A DNA stretch of 64,000 bases, from positions 19,073,501 through 19,137,500 of the forward strand of contig JAZBRI010000003.1 of NCBI GenBank assembly GCA_036874045.1, read 5' to 3'. The DNA is from Cymodocea nodosa. Its lineage: Eukaryota > Streptophyta > Magnoliopsida > Alismatales > Cymodoceaceae. The position numbers and the translations under genes were made by a program. Under the pieces are notes generated by a model that searched no databases, had not been told where the DNA came from, and saw nothing but the letters and a program-made list of their open reading frames with translations. This document shows positions 1-13,600 of the stretch, piece after piece (positions within the stretch are counted from its first letter, which is position 1; every line of letters starts with the position of its first letter).

Positions 1-851
1 TATCATAACTAGCATTAGGATCAGAAGATACCTTACTAAAATTTGCCATAAAGCATATGTTTACTAAATTCTTTTCTTTTGAATCTGAACTTGATGAGGA
101 TATACTGTCTAATGTTGAATCCTTCCTTTCTTCACCTTGTGAAGAGGAAGAGTCATCCCATGTCACCTTTAGTACTCTTCTCTTTTTGAACTTGTCTTTG
201 TCCAATCTAAAATTCTTTTTCTTCTTATACTTGTTGAGAGGACAATTAGTTTGAAAGTGACCTAGCCTATTACATTTATAACATATGATTTTCTCCTTCT
301 GAAATGACTTCTTCTCCATATCTCTAGTTGTTTTTGCTAACCTGAAGTTTCTACATTTCTTTAACAGATTTCTAAATTTTATAGTTAACAAAAGTAAATC
401 TTCATTAGAACCACTAGTGACTTCTAAGATTGTATCAGCTTCAAAAGCCAAATCCCTTCTAAAATTCTTCCCTTTTGGATCTAAATAATGTATTTCATAG
501 GCTATAAGATTTCCTATGAGATCATCTAGAGTATATATATTTAAATCTTTAGACTCCTCAATAGATATTGTCTTTTGAGCCCAAATCTTAATTAAAGATC
601 TAAGGATCTTTCTAACTAAGTTTTTTTCCTCGAATTTCTTGCCTAATGATTTTATTAAATTTATAATGTCAAGAAAACTTAAATACATATCAAAGATACA
701 TTCATTTTCATACATTTTAAATAGATCATATTTATGTACTATCTGATCTCTTCTTTTGAATTTGCTTGGAATTTGATCTCTATCTGAATTTTTAGGATTT
801 TTCTCTTGAAATTGAGATTTCAGAGATTGATGTAGGGATATAATTTCCTAA
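1..851 (-). CDS. Ty1/Copia gag fragment, open to the window edge
   Basis: On the minus strand one frame stays open from about 851 to base 1, roughly 280 codons, and runs off the window. It carries the central part of a Copia capsid (UBN2-type) domain, then a zinc knuckle at 242-283 with the full CX2CX4HX4C pattern (CYKC, then GH, then C). A Lys-rich stretch and a Ser-rich stretch with WDDSSSS follow. Such a capsid packages retrotransposon RNA in cytoplasmic particles. The N-terminal end of gag is missing: an in-frame stop lies near 852 and LTR-like sequence follows directly, so a deletion joined gag to LTR. The same domain order occurs in the gag at 47616-49142. The family call is firm; whether the element is complete to the left cannot be seen. 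Confidence 0.75.
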
Positions 852-1574
852 GATACAATTTTGGGATGAATAAAGTGTAGCTCATATTCTTCATTTATAA
901 TAATAGAATTGTAACTTCACGTTCAGCACATTCATCCACTTAATCTATAATTCATGATCTCATGTACTAATTTAAATTTAAATTATCCACGATCTCCACT
1001 GTCTTTTTAAATTTTCACTATCTTCTATCATAGAGCAATCGAAAATCTTTTTCTTGGAGATTTGTAAATTATATATTCTAAGTTACTAATTTAGTCAAAC
1101 ACTTATCCTTTAAGACATGTACAAACTCGAATACTTATCTGTAATTCTTTGAGTTTTTCTACCTACAAAATATGTGACTAAAACAACAAATATTAACTGT
1201 TCATTAGTCACTTTATAAAACTCAAATAGTTATCTAACTTTTCGACTTTTTTTTATCAAACGCATATGAAAAACACATGAAAATTTAAAACATTGAAAAC
1301 ATACATGTAGATAACTTAACTATATAAGTTTTTTTAACATAACTCTTTGACTAATTAGAAACATTAACTTATAACTATATGACTTTTTAAAACATGTTAA
1401 CGCCTAACTATGTGACCAATAAAAAATTGGTTCATGGAATTAATATAACTTAATGGACTATCTCCGTTGACTTAACTACTAACTTAATGAACTAGTTCCA
1501 TTGAATTATCACGTATACTTAGACTTATTTATAGACTTAATAAAATATTCATCATTAAAACAAAATTCCTAATA
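852..1574 (-). mobile_element. Copia LTR remnant, inverted
   Basis: This stretch matches the LTR at 35913-38285 in order and content: the block around 860-1010 resembles 36370-36490, and 1210-1330 resembles 36750-36785 joined to 38047-38120. In the 35913-38285 copy those two halves are separated by a solo LTR, so this copy shows the uninterrupted state. The right end near 1574 (CCTAATA) corresponds to the outer LTR end. No primer-binding site remains at the left edge. Confidence 0.5.
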
Positions 1575-3930
1575 TAATGGATTTTGGAGGGGGCTTGGTT
1601 TCGGGCTAGGACTCTCTCTAACTTTTGAAAGAAGGGGATCACCTCCTTGCCCAGCTTTATCATTAACTGATTGTTATTAAGATCATTTGGATGATAAATT
1701 TATTCATTGTTAAATCTAATATAAGTAGCAATCAGAGAGCATAAAGTAAGGTGTTTGCATTCTTTGGGATCACCCAATGGTTAGTTGAATTCAAGTACAA
1801 ACAACTGTAATGAGTTTAATGTTAGGAATGAATGGCTTCACCAGAGGGGGGGGTGAATGGAGAACAATGTAAATTTAAGCCTATTTTTCACTTTACTAAC
1901 TAATTTGATTAATCAGTTTGCACAAGTAACAATCAGATAAAAATATCATGCATAGTGGAAATAAAGGTAAGAAACACAAGAGAATTTTAGGTGGTTCACC
2001 AACTCGGCTAGTCCACCCCTAAGGGTCACTTAGGCTTCACTAAGTGTCTCAACACTTACACACTTGCTTTCAGGTCAAAGCAAGAACCTTCCACATAGAA
2101 GTTTTCAGGTATAAACTCCAGAAAACCAACACTTAGAAGTTTTCAGGTATAAACTCCAGAAAACCAACCTCTTGAGTTTTCAGGTCGAAACTCAAACCAA
2201 CAACTAAATGAAGCTTTAAGGTTGAAGCCACGAACCAAATGATCCTTCTTGGATCAAACTTTCAGCACATGGAGAGCTTTAAGAATCTTCTTGTAAATCT
2301 AACTTTCAATCGATTCTTTGTTGAACTGAATTTGAGCTTTCTTCTATATCAGTAATTGATCTGCAATGTGTACTGTATTTCTATGTGTAGTGGTATCTGA
2401 AATCTCACTTCTAAGCTCTACTAAATATTGAATGATCTGTCTGTATTTATGCTTGAATATCCAACGATCATGTTTTCTCCTCAACGAATGTATTCTGCTG
2501 TACTTGATTTGACTTCAGTCCCAAATATGGTAAGTTACTGTTCTGTTTGATGTTCAGTAAGTAACATTCCAATAATCTTTGACTTTCGGATGGTTATATA
2601 AATAACTTTCCGAAATGCATCGATAACTTTCCGATTCTTTACTCATATCCTGTTATCTATGTCACGTGAGAATTTTAAGTTGCTTACGTGAAATGTCAAG
2701 TGTTCGAAGACTTGTATATTAACTTACCGAAAAGAGCTCCTGACTTTCGGATAGTTAACTACTATAACTCTCCGAAATTTCTTTTAAGTCTCCGACAACT
2801 ATCTCTTCAATTCTACACGTGCATAAAAGAATAACTTAAGTTTCAGATAGTTAAGAATGTAACTCACCGAAACTTCTCATTTTTCGGATAGTTATCTTTC
2901 TAACTCTCTGAAAACCCATTTGAGCTTCTGTTTAAAATTCTACACGTGGGAAATTCAATGACTTAAGTTTCAGATAGTTAAACTGTAACTCACCGAAACT
3001 CTCTTGAAATTTCAGATAGTTATCTAACTCTTCGATTTTCCTTTTAAGCTTTTAACTGCCAGCTTCTCCATTCTGCACGTGCGTAATAAGATGACTTAAG
3101 TTCCAGAAATTTATATCTGTAACTCTCTGAAAAATTCAAATAGTTATCTAACTCTCCGAAAAGAAAACTTGAATAGTTATCTAACTCTCCGAAAAGTCCG
3201 TTTTGTATTTCTATATGTGGTTAATTGAATGACTTAACTTTTGGATAGTTATACCTGTAACTCTTCGAAAAAGTCAGATAGTTATCTTTCTAACTCTCTG
3301 AAAAGTCATTTAAGCTTTCGGATAGTTAACTCCTTAACTTTCTGATCATTCAATCTTTCTTAACTATCCGAATGCTTTATAAATTCGGATAATTATCCTT
3401 CTTACTGTTCGATGGTATTTCTGTTGCTTTTACTCTTCGGATACTTGGACTTGTAATTATTCGATTTTCTTGTAGCTCTATAGTAGTATCTTTTGGAACT
3501 TTCTCCATCTATTCGTCTACTTTCTGATCTTTTGCTGAGCTATCATATCTGTGAAATACAATTTGATTTCCTCACATAGGTTTTTGCATTATCAAAATAC
3601 TAGGGTCCTAACACTTAAGTCCATAGATTTATCTGTTGAGTTATCTATTAACTCTACGATGATTGTTCGTTGAGTTAAGTAATAACTCAATAAAGTGAAA
3701 GACTTAATTAGTAAAACACTGCACCCAACTAAAAGCAACCTAGAAACTGATTTTAATCACTCTCTATGGTTCAACCTATATTTGCACACTTTTACAACAA
3801 ATGTTGTGCACTTATAGTAAATAAATAAACGAATTTAATCAATTTGAATCTCATTCAGGAATTGCTTTGTAACTTGAGTAAATCTAACAACCTAGGCATT
3901 GATCATGGATGAACATGGAAGATATGCATG
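1575..3930 (+). mobile_element. Athila-type LTR remnant split by a solo LTR
   Basis: The pieces 1650-1819 and 3614-3930 are reverse-complement relatives of the LTR copies at 38800-39800 and 40685-41740. Shared landmarks are the ACCCAATGGTTAGTT block near 1771 and the block near 3765-3815, which matches the ATAGGTCGAACCATAAGG region near 38911 read in reverse. Together they form one LTR interrupted at 1820-3613. It also contains the GTTGAGTTA/TAACTC inverted motif (3634-3700). Confidence 0.5.
1820..3613 (-). mobile_element. Solo LTR, Copia family 1 (antisense)
   Basis: The 1794-bp unit starts TGTTAGGAATG and ends GGGTCCTAACA. It is the reverse complement of the LTRs at 45745-47563 and 50735-54134. 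Flanking 5-mers are TTTAA (1815-1819) and CTTAA (3614-3618), a target-site duplication with one mismatch. No gag, PBS or PPT is attached, so it is a solo LTR left by LTR-LTR recombination. The interior is an array of GAGTTA/TAACTATCCGA-type inverted modules (2570-3440). A G-run lies at 1845-1852. Confidence 0.8.
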
Positions 3931-4390
3931 TAATGAAAATTGATTATATAAGGTATAGAATTCTTGTTAATTAAGAGATGTCTAATACATCTTATAGAGA
4001 TGCACCTCTTAGGAGAAAAAAATTCTCAAAAGGAAGAAAATTTAGCAACTTTGGTAAAGAGTAGAAAGTCAAATATTTGTCATTAAAGATTTGTAAAAGA
4101 AAAAGGAAAGGGGAATTTCAAATAGGGAGAAATGTTTTTAATTCTACAATTTAATTTTCTTTATTTTTAATTATAAAATTTATTAGATGAATTATTATAT
4201 CATTATATCATTGCATTTAAAATTTCTAAGGAAAGTTGAATTGTATGTTGTAATTGAAACTTTGAATGTAAAGTATTAAATAAAATAGTGTTTCAGATTG
4301 TTTTAATTTTAGAGTTTCAATTATAGTTAAAATTATTGAAAAACACAATTCACCCTCCTCTTATATAGTATTTCGATCATCTATAATGCA
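3920..4390 (+). mobile_element. 3' part of an LTR, Copia family 2
   Basis: From about 3920 the sequence parallels 51997-52602, the right third of the solo LTR at 50991-52602. Shared features are a GATATGCATG box, a TATA-like TATATAAGG followed by TAGAATTCTTGTT, AG-rich stretches, GAATTGTATGTTGTAATTGAAAC, and a terminal AATTCACCCTCCTCTTAT. The left two thirds are absent. Confidence 0.55.
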
Positions 4391-7183
4391 CAACACTTAA
4401 GGAGGACTCTCTTAATTTCATATGCAAAGAATTTATGTAATTTGACAAAAGACTGCATCTATGGTCACTATCAATCCACTAAATCACTCTTAGCTACCAC
4501 ACAACTTATTTTGTCTTGAGGATACATTTTTTGAGTTCTTAGAGAGGCTTTTTATAAGTTCTCTTAGGGTACGAGATTATCATAGTAAATATAATTACAT
4601 AACAATATCATTAATGGTAATTAACCTCTAACTATCTAAACATTTTCAAATAGTTAGCCTTAACCTTCTATTTTCAATTGAACACAATGCCTAAACTTTT
4701 CAAGCTCCTTGAAATTAGTTGAAGTTCTCTGGACACTTAGTCCTTAACTTGTTAAGCCTTTTTAGACACTTAAACTTTAACTCTTCGAACATCTCTAACT
4801 AAACTTGTTAATCACTTTTGGATAGTTAACCTTTAACTATCTTGACATATGCAATAAGTCTCTACCAACATGTGCTAATAGAAATCATTCACATGATTAG
4901 CTCACAAACTATTTGTCCTCTTTGAATACTTTACACTATATGGAGACCAATGATAGCCTAATTTTTTGATATTGTCAAGTTTTCTCTAATTGATTTTCAT
5001 TTCACTGTTGAAACTATATTCACTTTGAATACTTAGAAGCATTTTTATTGTTATTTATTGAATCGATCGTTAATTATGTTAAAGGTTTTTGTTTTATATT
5101 AAAATAGAGATGACACTTAGAAGGTGTTTACGAATAGTAATTTCAAATTTTTTGACATTTGTATATGACAAAAAGTAAAAATAAATAAATTCTTCTACTT
5201 TCTCAAGTGGACAAAATTAAGATCCCTTGAAAGTAAAGGAATTCCAACTATTTTAACCGATTATTCCTTCAAACTTAACGTCTCCTTTATGTAGGCCATT
5301 CGTTTTACTCAACCTCCCCTCTCTTCCCACTCTCGCCTCCTTGTCCAAGTCATCGCTTGCACGTGACCTCTCATCCATTTTTGTCCTCGACGACCCATTG
5401 TCGTGAAGTTGTGTTTTCGTAATCAAATCAAGTGAAGTGAATAAAATGTAATATATAATTTGGAAACAATAAAAATAAAGGCTTTAAAAGTTTCATAGAA
5501 CATAAAAGAATAGTTTACAATTGATTTCAATATATCATTTATAAATACAGTATGTTAATTTTAAAAATAATTATGAGTATACAATCGATTGTATTATATC
5601 GCTTATAAAAATGATATGTCAAAAATATACCTAAATTTTAGATTCAAATAATATAAAAGTGCACAATATCTTTAATATTTAAATGTTATTAGCTCTTTAC
5701 GTGTATCATCAATAAACTATTCAAATAGCTTTATTTAAATATTTTCGGTAGTTGAATGATCTTTCCAAAGAAATCGTACTTTTGTGGAAATATATAATAT
5801 ATGAGACAGAAACTACCAAGGAACTTCAAATATACTTAGAAATGATTTTTAGGATATTATTTCATCCCATGTTCCTCTAATTTTGCTAGTTAAATATTTT
5901 TAAATTATTTTTATGTAATCTTAAATTTATTTATAGAACTATTTAATTTATATTATAACCACTAGTATGTATTAAAATTTCAACCTAATCTAAGTAATAT
6001 TCATTATTAGATTTTAATTTGAAATTCAAATGTTGAAATTTAATAAAAATTGATGAAATTTAATACCTTTAGATCAAGTATTAATACTTATTTAATTTAA
6101 GTAAAAAAAAAATCATGAATTTTTACTCATTGAAAAGTGAAATCTATATATTATAAGGAGAAACAAGGGTGCGGCTAGGAAAATTTATAAAAATTTACAT
6201 AAAGGAGAAAACTTCCTTTATTATATATAATATAATTCTTTTTTTTTATATTTCGATTTGAATGCGACGTAAGTTGAAAAAAAAAAAGAAATAAGAAGAA
6301 TACAATTAAAAGAGTGATAATTAAAAGAATGAATATTAGTTTCGTCATTGATGTTATTATCTCATTTATGTAATTATTTGTTTTTGATGGTGCATGATGA
6401 CATTTATGTTACTATTCATTTTTGAAGGGAAGAGATGGAGAGGAAGGGAGACAATCCGAGAAGGATAAAGATGGAAAATATAATAAGAAATATTCATATG
6501 GGAGAATTAATGAAAATAAATGAAGATATTAAAAGTAATTAAAAGAGAAAATATATATAATTTAAAGAGTAATTGAAGATCAAAAAGAAAATTTGTGTAT
6601 ACGCACACATATATATAATATTTATAAAAATTAATATAAACATTTTGATGAAAAACTTCTTTTATTTGTTATTGCATTTATTTATTATTTATTCTTAATG
6701 GGACAAAAGTATGAATGACATTTATGTTATGATTTACTTTAGTAAAAATATGGATGAATGACATTTATGTTATTTTAGTATAGCTTAATATCATCTGTGT
6801 TATTATTTATTTTTAATCATGATGCATTGAGGGAGGTTGTGGAAAGTGGAGACATTTCTGTTAGTAGACTTATAGATTAATGACATTCACGTTATTTTAG
6901 TGTAGATAAATGATATTTATGTTATCATTTATGCTATAAAATATTATTTATTTTAATAAACAAAATTTTTCATTTATAGTGATGGAGGATCAATACTTAT
7001 TTTGGAAGAATTGATGAATTTTAATACCTTTAGATCAGTGACAAATACTTATTTAAGTAAAGTAAAAATTTTATCATATATCTGTAATTATCTAATTATA
7101 AAATTACTTTCATCTCCTAATATGGAAAATTATCTATCTTCTATTGTCAAGCCCCAGCTAAATAGTTATTTGACAAATTGTGT
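4391..7183. other. AT-rich spacer with degenerate LTR debris
   Basis: No gene is supported here. About 4400-4990 contains weak matches to family 1 LTR modules (repeated AACTATCT and ACTCTTCGAAC-like pieces). A short GC-richer block at 5300-5420 has no recognisable frame. The rest is AT-rich with many homopolymers. The only longish frame (7002-7211) has no recognisable protein features. Confidence 0.5.
6030..7075. repeat. Imperfect direct repeat pair about 960 bp apart
   Basis: Around 6050-6100 and 7010-7060 the same order occurs: TTGATGAA, then TTTAATACCTTTAGATCA, then AATACTTATTTAA. Between them is a degenerate series of an AATGACATTTATGTTA-like unit at about 6390, 6715, 6759, 6880 and 6908. 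The pair could be the ends of a small decayed element, but no inverted termini were found. Confidence 0.4.
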
Positions 7184-7245
7184 GGACATGTGTATTTACT
7201 TTCATTTATAAAATGATATATAAGTCAAAGTAAATACGTGCGTCC
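7184..7245. repeat. Imperfect inverted repeat upstream of CSN7
   Basis: GGACATGTGTATTTACTTT and AAAGTAAATACGTGCGTCC are 19-nt arms that pair except at four central positions, with a loop of about 24 nt. A third partial copy, TGTATTTACTTTCAG, follows at about 7275. It may be the core of a small MITE. Confidence 0.45.
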
Positions 7246-7380
7246 ATTTTATATGAAATCATTTCAACATTATATGTATTTACTTTCAGCATAAAGTTGA
7301 ATTCTCAAATATTCCAACATACTCCAATTAATAGAGATGATTCCAATTTTAATATGGAGTACAATTGCTTTAATCATTGA

Positions 7381-7686
7381 ATTCACCCTAATTGTTTTCT
7401 TGCCTGAGAAAAAGAAAAAGAAACGCAGGCGCATATGTAACAGACGCTAACAGCGGTAAACGTGGATCATCTTGCCCTTCCGTGCTTTCTTAGTTGTCCA
7501 CCTCACCCCCTGTCGCCTCCCAAGTCCCAACCCCTCCCCACCATCATCACCACCACCACCACCACCGCCTTCTTATCGTCATCCTCCCGTCACGCCAATC
7601 GAAAAAGCGATCGCGCCGTCGTTTTGCTTTTCCACCGTCATCGCCTACAAGTATCCACAGGTGCCTCCTGCACACGAGGTTCTGCG
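7381..7686 (+). promoter_or_regulatory. CSN7 proximal promoter and 5' leader
   Basis: The sequence switches from AT-rich to C/CT-rich at about 7490, typical of a TATA-less plant housekeeping promoter with a pyrimidine-rich leader. No convincing TATA box is visible. A CAC/ACC microsatellite runs at about 7543-7567. An AACGTGG (ACGT core) lies at 7458-7464. Three upstream ATGs (7462, 7472, 7494) precede the conserved start; the first is in frame with CSN7. Confidence 0.5.
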
Positions 7687-10600
7687 ATGGACATCGAGCG
7701 GAAGCAGGCGGAACTGATCGAGTACTTCACGAGGAAGGCGGGTGCCATCCCCGGTGGCGCTCCACTTGAGGACCTAGTTCTCGAAGCCACCTCCCACCCG
7801 TCTCTCTTCGCATTCTCTGAGATTCTCTCCACCCCCGCCATCGCCGAGGTCTCCAAAATGTCCTTTCTACTTTTGTCAACCAGAGGATGGAGTGTAGATG
7901 TGTTCTTCCTTTTTAGATTGTGACTGTTGTAGTGTAATGTGTGTGCAAGTTTATATTCTTGTTTTCTTTGCTCTGTTTCTACCTCTATTCGGTATTTTCT
8001 TGATAGATTTGGTACTTTTGGTTGGCGGATTATTCTCATTCTTTGTTTGACTAATTTGCGATGTGTAATGCAGCTCGAAGGGACAGAATACGCCACATCT
8101 CTTAAGGTGCTGCGCTTATTTGCTTATGGGACTTGGAGTGACTACAAGGGTGACTTTTATAAGCTTTGGCCGTTCAAGTTCTTCCATTTGATGTTGACTG
8201 GATATCTATTATATGTTTTTCTTTTTTGTTCCATCTCATTCACTTCGGGAACCTGTTAACATTCATTCCTGTACTAAGGTGATTTTAGTTGAGTGTGCTA
8301 GTGATAGATGACAAACATTGGAAAAAAGTGACCATTCAACTAGTTAACCTGGAATTGTGTTTTTATCTTCCCTATATCTATCAGTCGTACCAGCATTTAA
8401 TTTATGCATGTCTTTATAACAGTGGTTTGTCATTATAAGGTAAAGGTCTATCAGTCCTTTTATGCATTCCTTCATATATCCAGGGAGGCTAATGTAATTG
8501 GTTTCCAAATGCAAACTGGACTGAGTGGACGAGGTTTCCCTATGGATAGTTCATTTGCCTATTCAAGACTAGCAATGCATTTGCACGTTGTGCAGATTGT
8601 TTCAATAATTAAAGCACATAAAAATATTAGGTTTATTGTCATTGGTGCATGATAAAATCATTATTCATAGAGAAATAAAAATACTAAATACGACCAATTA
8701 GATATATTCCTAAGGCTTGTGAGGTATAAAATATCAAGTTTGAGAAAAAAAGCATGGCAACATTTAAATTTGTTTTGTTAAACTTCTATATTGTTTGAGG
8801 TTTTTTAGTATTTATTAAAATAAGCCAAATAGAGAGTGAATCTTGGTGTAATTATAAGATTAGTCCATGGTGGCCTAGATGTCATGAGTTAAGATATTAG
8901 AAAATGGTCTTTTCATTCGTGTTAGTAATGTTGTGTACAATAGACTCCTCTCCAAACCTTACATTGGTGGAAACTTTGTACCGTATGTTTACTTTTTTAT
9001 TAAAATAATTCATATCTCTTATATACATTAGAAGATATAATATAAATGTTTATAAACATAGGTGACTGAATTAGAATCAAGTCTATACATATATATGCAA
9101 TTGTGCACATTTATAAAATATCATTAAAAAAAATTATTTATAATTAAATTTAGACATTAGTATAAGTGTGATATCCATTGAATGTCAAATAATACGTCGA
9201 TGCCAACTTTGTAAAAACTAAAAGATTTTTATTTTGAATGATTTAAATTTTATTGGACTCATACAATCAAGTATGATATCCCTAAAATTTATTGCTAAGT
9301 CTACCTGAATTTAGATTAAAAAATGTCTCATACAATAAAAATTTTAGGTGGTATAAATAATGATTGCAAAATACAATAATTGAACTTTATTGACATAGAC
9401 AATGAAAAGTGAATATGTAGTAAAGTAATTAAATCCTATATGATTTTTTCTTCTCATATGCACAAAGAATGAATCTTGAAAATATTTATGGAATTGGAAA
9501 ATAAGTTTCTGATGAGCACTGGGTGTCCTCACCCCCAGTTTCATGGATATGTATTTTTTTGATAATAGTTGAGTTGAATGTCAAATCCCTAATCCCCTTT
9601 CATTAATCCTTAATTTTGTACACAGAATGGTTTACATAAGAGATGATGGATCACACAATAGGCAATATATAATCTTACAGTACATTATTACCAATTACAT
9701 ACAATTTTACACTCTCCCTCAAGCTAGAACATATATATCAAACATGCCTAGCTTGTTACATAAAATATCAAAATTTTCATTCCCAAGACCTTTAGTGAAG
9801 ACATCTATAAATTGATCTGTGGAACAAGTGAAAGGAGTTGTGATGACATTTTTCAATGCATTATCTTTGATGAAGTGACAATTAATCTCAATGTGTTTTG
9901 TCCTATCATGAAAAGTAGGATTGTTAGCAATATAAATAGCAACTTGATTATCATAGACATGAAAGTTTGAACTTCCACTCCTAATTCATGGAGTAAGGTT
10001 TTTAGCTAAATCATCTCAGAGGTAGCTTGAAACATAGCCTGATATTCTACTTTTATGCTTGATTTTGACAAAACATTTTGTTTTTTGCTGTGTTATGTTA
10101 CTAGGTTTCCTCTTAGATAGGTGTAGTAGCTTGAGGTGGATTTTCTATCTAGTCTATCTTTTGTATGCTTAGCATTTGAGTAGGCTTCAACTTGTAAGTG
10201 ACCATAGTTTTTGTAGAGGAGACCTTTTCCAAGAGCCTTCTTTGGATAGGCAAGAACTCTGATAGTTCCTTGTCAATGAACAACTCTTGCTAAATGCATT
10301 AACTAACTTAGGAAATTTACTATAAATGTAATATCTGGTTTGGTTATAGTTAAATATATAAGTTTGCCCATTAAGCATCTGTCTTTCCCTGAGTCTTCAA
10401 ATAGTGGAGATGTATCATCATGAAAGGAATGATTTTGCTCTATAAGAGTTACCACTAGTTTGCATCTTTCAAGGCCAATTTCTTTTAACATGTCTAGTAC
10501 ATAATTCCACTAAGAGAGACAATTGACCCTTTGAGTAGGCAAATTCAACCCCTAAGAAGTATTGAAGAGTGTCCAAATCTTTTGTAGCAAAATACTGGTT

Positions 10601-13600
10601 TAAGAATCTTTTTGTATTCTCGATGCCTTGTTGATCATCATTAGTGAGTAGCATATCGTCAATGTAAATTATGAGAATGACAATACCACAAGAATTCTTA
10701 ATGAACATAGAATGATCAACAAGGTAGCTTTCAAATCACAAGAGGTCTTTGCTTAAGACCATAGAGCACTTTGTTCAACCTACATACACGTGACTCCCCT
10801 TATAGCCTAGAGGTTGCTCCATGAATACTTGTTCTTTTAAGTCATCATATAAAAAAACATTCTTAACATCTAGCTGTTAAATAAACCAAGAGTTACAAAC
10901 AATAAGAGAGAGAAGAACACAAATAGAATCCAGTCGGGCAATTAGAGAAAATATCTCTTAGTAGTCAATCTCATACTCTTGAGAGAACGTGAGAGCCACC
11001 AGATGAGTTTTGTATCGGTCAATAGAACCGTGAAGGAAGTACCTTTATCTCCTCATTCATAGTTGTCTTCTAATGCGGGATTTGAAGAACTTTGGATAAT
11101 CCTTTGGAATTAACTCTGTAGAAAGGGATAAGACAAAACTACGAAATGTGGAAGTAAGGTTAGCATAAGAAAGTACACTGAATAAGAGATGTTGGGTACA
11201 AGTATAGGTGCCCTTGCGATGTGCAATGAGATGGTCATCAGAGGTGGTGGAGTGGACGTTGCAACCAATATTAGAGGATTGAGGTAGGGCATCTATAGCA
11301 CTTTGCAATCATCAAGTGTATACCTATAGGGGAGGAGTGACATGCAACATAAGAGAGTCCTCTGGCACAATGCTTGAGGCACCAGTAGGAAGAGGGCAAG
11401 AAACAAGAGTGTCAAGACCTTTACTAGAGGTGGAACTCATGTCAGGATAGTAAAAACGAGACTTAAAAAAAGTAATATCCATAGAGGTGTAGTATTTGTG
11501 AGTGGGAGGATGGTAGATTTGATAGCCTTTCTAAGAATGAGGATTCTCGACAAACAAACACTTAAGAGTGTGGAGAGAGAGTTTGTCAAGATCAGGAGAG
11601 ATGCCCTAAGCAAACACAACTGAAGACCTTGGGAGGCAAGAGGAACAATTCCCGGTCTAGGTAGAAACGACTAAGGGAAACAACACCACCCAAAAGGGAA
11701 GAGGGTATCCTATTGATATAGTGGTAAGAATGACATCAGGCTAAAGAACTTTCGGGACATGAGCATGCAACAAGAGAGTGCGAGCGACATCAAGAATGTG
11801 ATGATGTTTGCGCTCAACAACTTCATTCTACATAGAAGTGTGGGGACACACAATCTAATGAATAATGTCATGAGAGGAGCAAAGAAGCTAAAATTCAGAT
11901 TGCATAAACTCCAAAGCATTATTAATACGTAAAATTTTTGGATAAACATCAAAATGATTTTTAATTTCAGCTAAAAAGATTTGAAGTACATCAACAATAG
12001 TATGACGATTTTTAAGTAAATACACCCAAGAGACATAAGACTAGTTATTGACAAATATGATATAATAGCGATGACCACCAATAGACTTGACGTGATTAGG
12101 ACTCAAAATATCACAATGAAGTAAATCAAAGAAATTTGAGGTTGACAACAAACTTAACCACTTAAAGGTAGCACGAATGTGTTTCTCAAGCTAACACGAC
12201 TCACATTAAAAAGGAGACACCGAAGTCCATGGAAGAGCTTGATGTAGCTTGTTCCAAGAAGGGTGATTAAGGTAGTAGTGTCAAAGGATGGAAGACTCTA
12301 TGCTTATCATGTAGGCAACTAGACCTTGAGGAATGCTATCACGAGCTAGAATGTAGACATCGTTGTTGCGCTTATGCTTCAAACCAATCTTTCAACCCGT
12401 TTGCAAGTCCTAAAATGTACAATAAAATGGGAAAAAGATTACAAAACAAGATAATTGTTCATTAATAGCACTAATGGACAAAATGCTAAAAGAGAGATTA
12501 GAGACATATAGGACATTGTTTAGTCACATCTGAGAGGAAGCCTAGACCTCCCCCTTACCAAAAATTAGGTAAGATTAGCCATCAGTAATGATTATAGTAG
12601 ATTGATCAAGAAGATGAGATAATTGGTCAAAAAGAAGCAATGTACTTGATATGTAGGAGGAGACTCCAAAGTCAATTACCCAAAGATCATCACCTAAGGT
12701 AAGAAGGATAGTGCTAGTAGTAGTACCTAAGTGGGAAGAGGAGACATGAACACTCATAGCAATAGAGTTTGATCTCTATGATTGAAGTAGGGAGTCATAT
12801 TTTGTCTGTGATATGGTAACTGAGAGTCCTCCTAAGGTATCAATAGTTGGGGGGGAGTAGACTCGATGCTAATGTTAGCCATCGTTGGGGGTTTTCCCCA
12901 CTTGTCATAGCATTTTTTTGACTTATGGCCAAGGCGACCACACCACTAGCATTTTAGGTGCTCTTAGTCTCCTCCACGTCTTAAATGTCCCTTTTCCCAA
13001 TTGCCTAAAGCAATGAGAGTAGATTGTTGGCCAGTGGAAGTGCTAGATGATGGTGTAGAAACATGTAGAGCTTAGGAGAAGGTCTCTTCTAAATCAGGCA
13101 TTGACTTAGCGTCAAGAATAGATCCATGGATTTGGGATGCGACCTCGGAGTTGACACTAGCTAGATAACTAGTGACAACAAGCTCCCTACGATACTTGCG
13201 AAATGTGGCCAAATCTATAGTGGGAGGTTGGTAACAGTTGAGTTCATTAAGCAGACCATGAAGAATGTTGTAATGTTCTTGACATGTTTGGTTACCTTAC
13301 TTTAAACTAAAAATCCGTTCATATACTTGAAAAACCTTAGAAATATTCTTTTCATGATCATAGGTTTTTCATAAACTGTCCCAGATTCTTTTGGCAGGGT
13401 GTAACATGGCCACTCCTCTTGTAATGGTTGGCTCCATAGTTGAAAGTATCTAAGAGACAATAACGACATCGTCAACCTTCCAATCTTTGACGTCAAGTGG
13501 TGGGTTGTAAAGGTGGTCTTCTTGACGGTAACCTTCCAAAATGGTCTCAAAGCTTTGAGCCTATAAGAGATAGTTCAATCTATTAAGCTTCTTCGTAATT

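Noticed and set aside
1845..1852. G-run near an LTR edge as a polypurine tract
   Set aside because: It is inside the solo LTR terminus (the reversed CACCCCCTC ending shared by the family), not next to an LTR start.
7638..8096. 152-codon frame on the minus strand over CSN7 exons 1-2
   Set aside because: It lies antisense to a well-supported exon pair and its residues have no family signature; it follows from the GC-rich exon.
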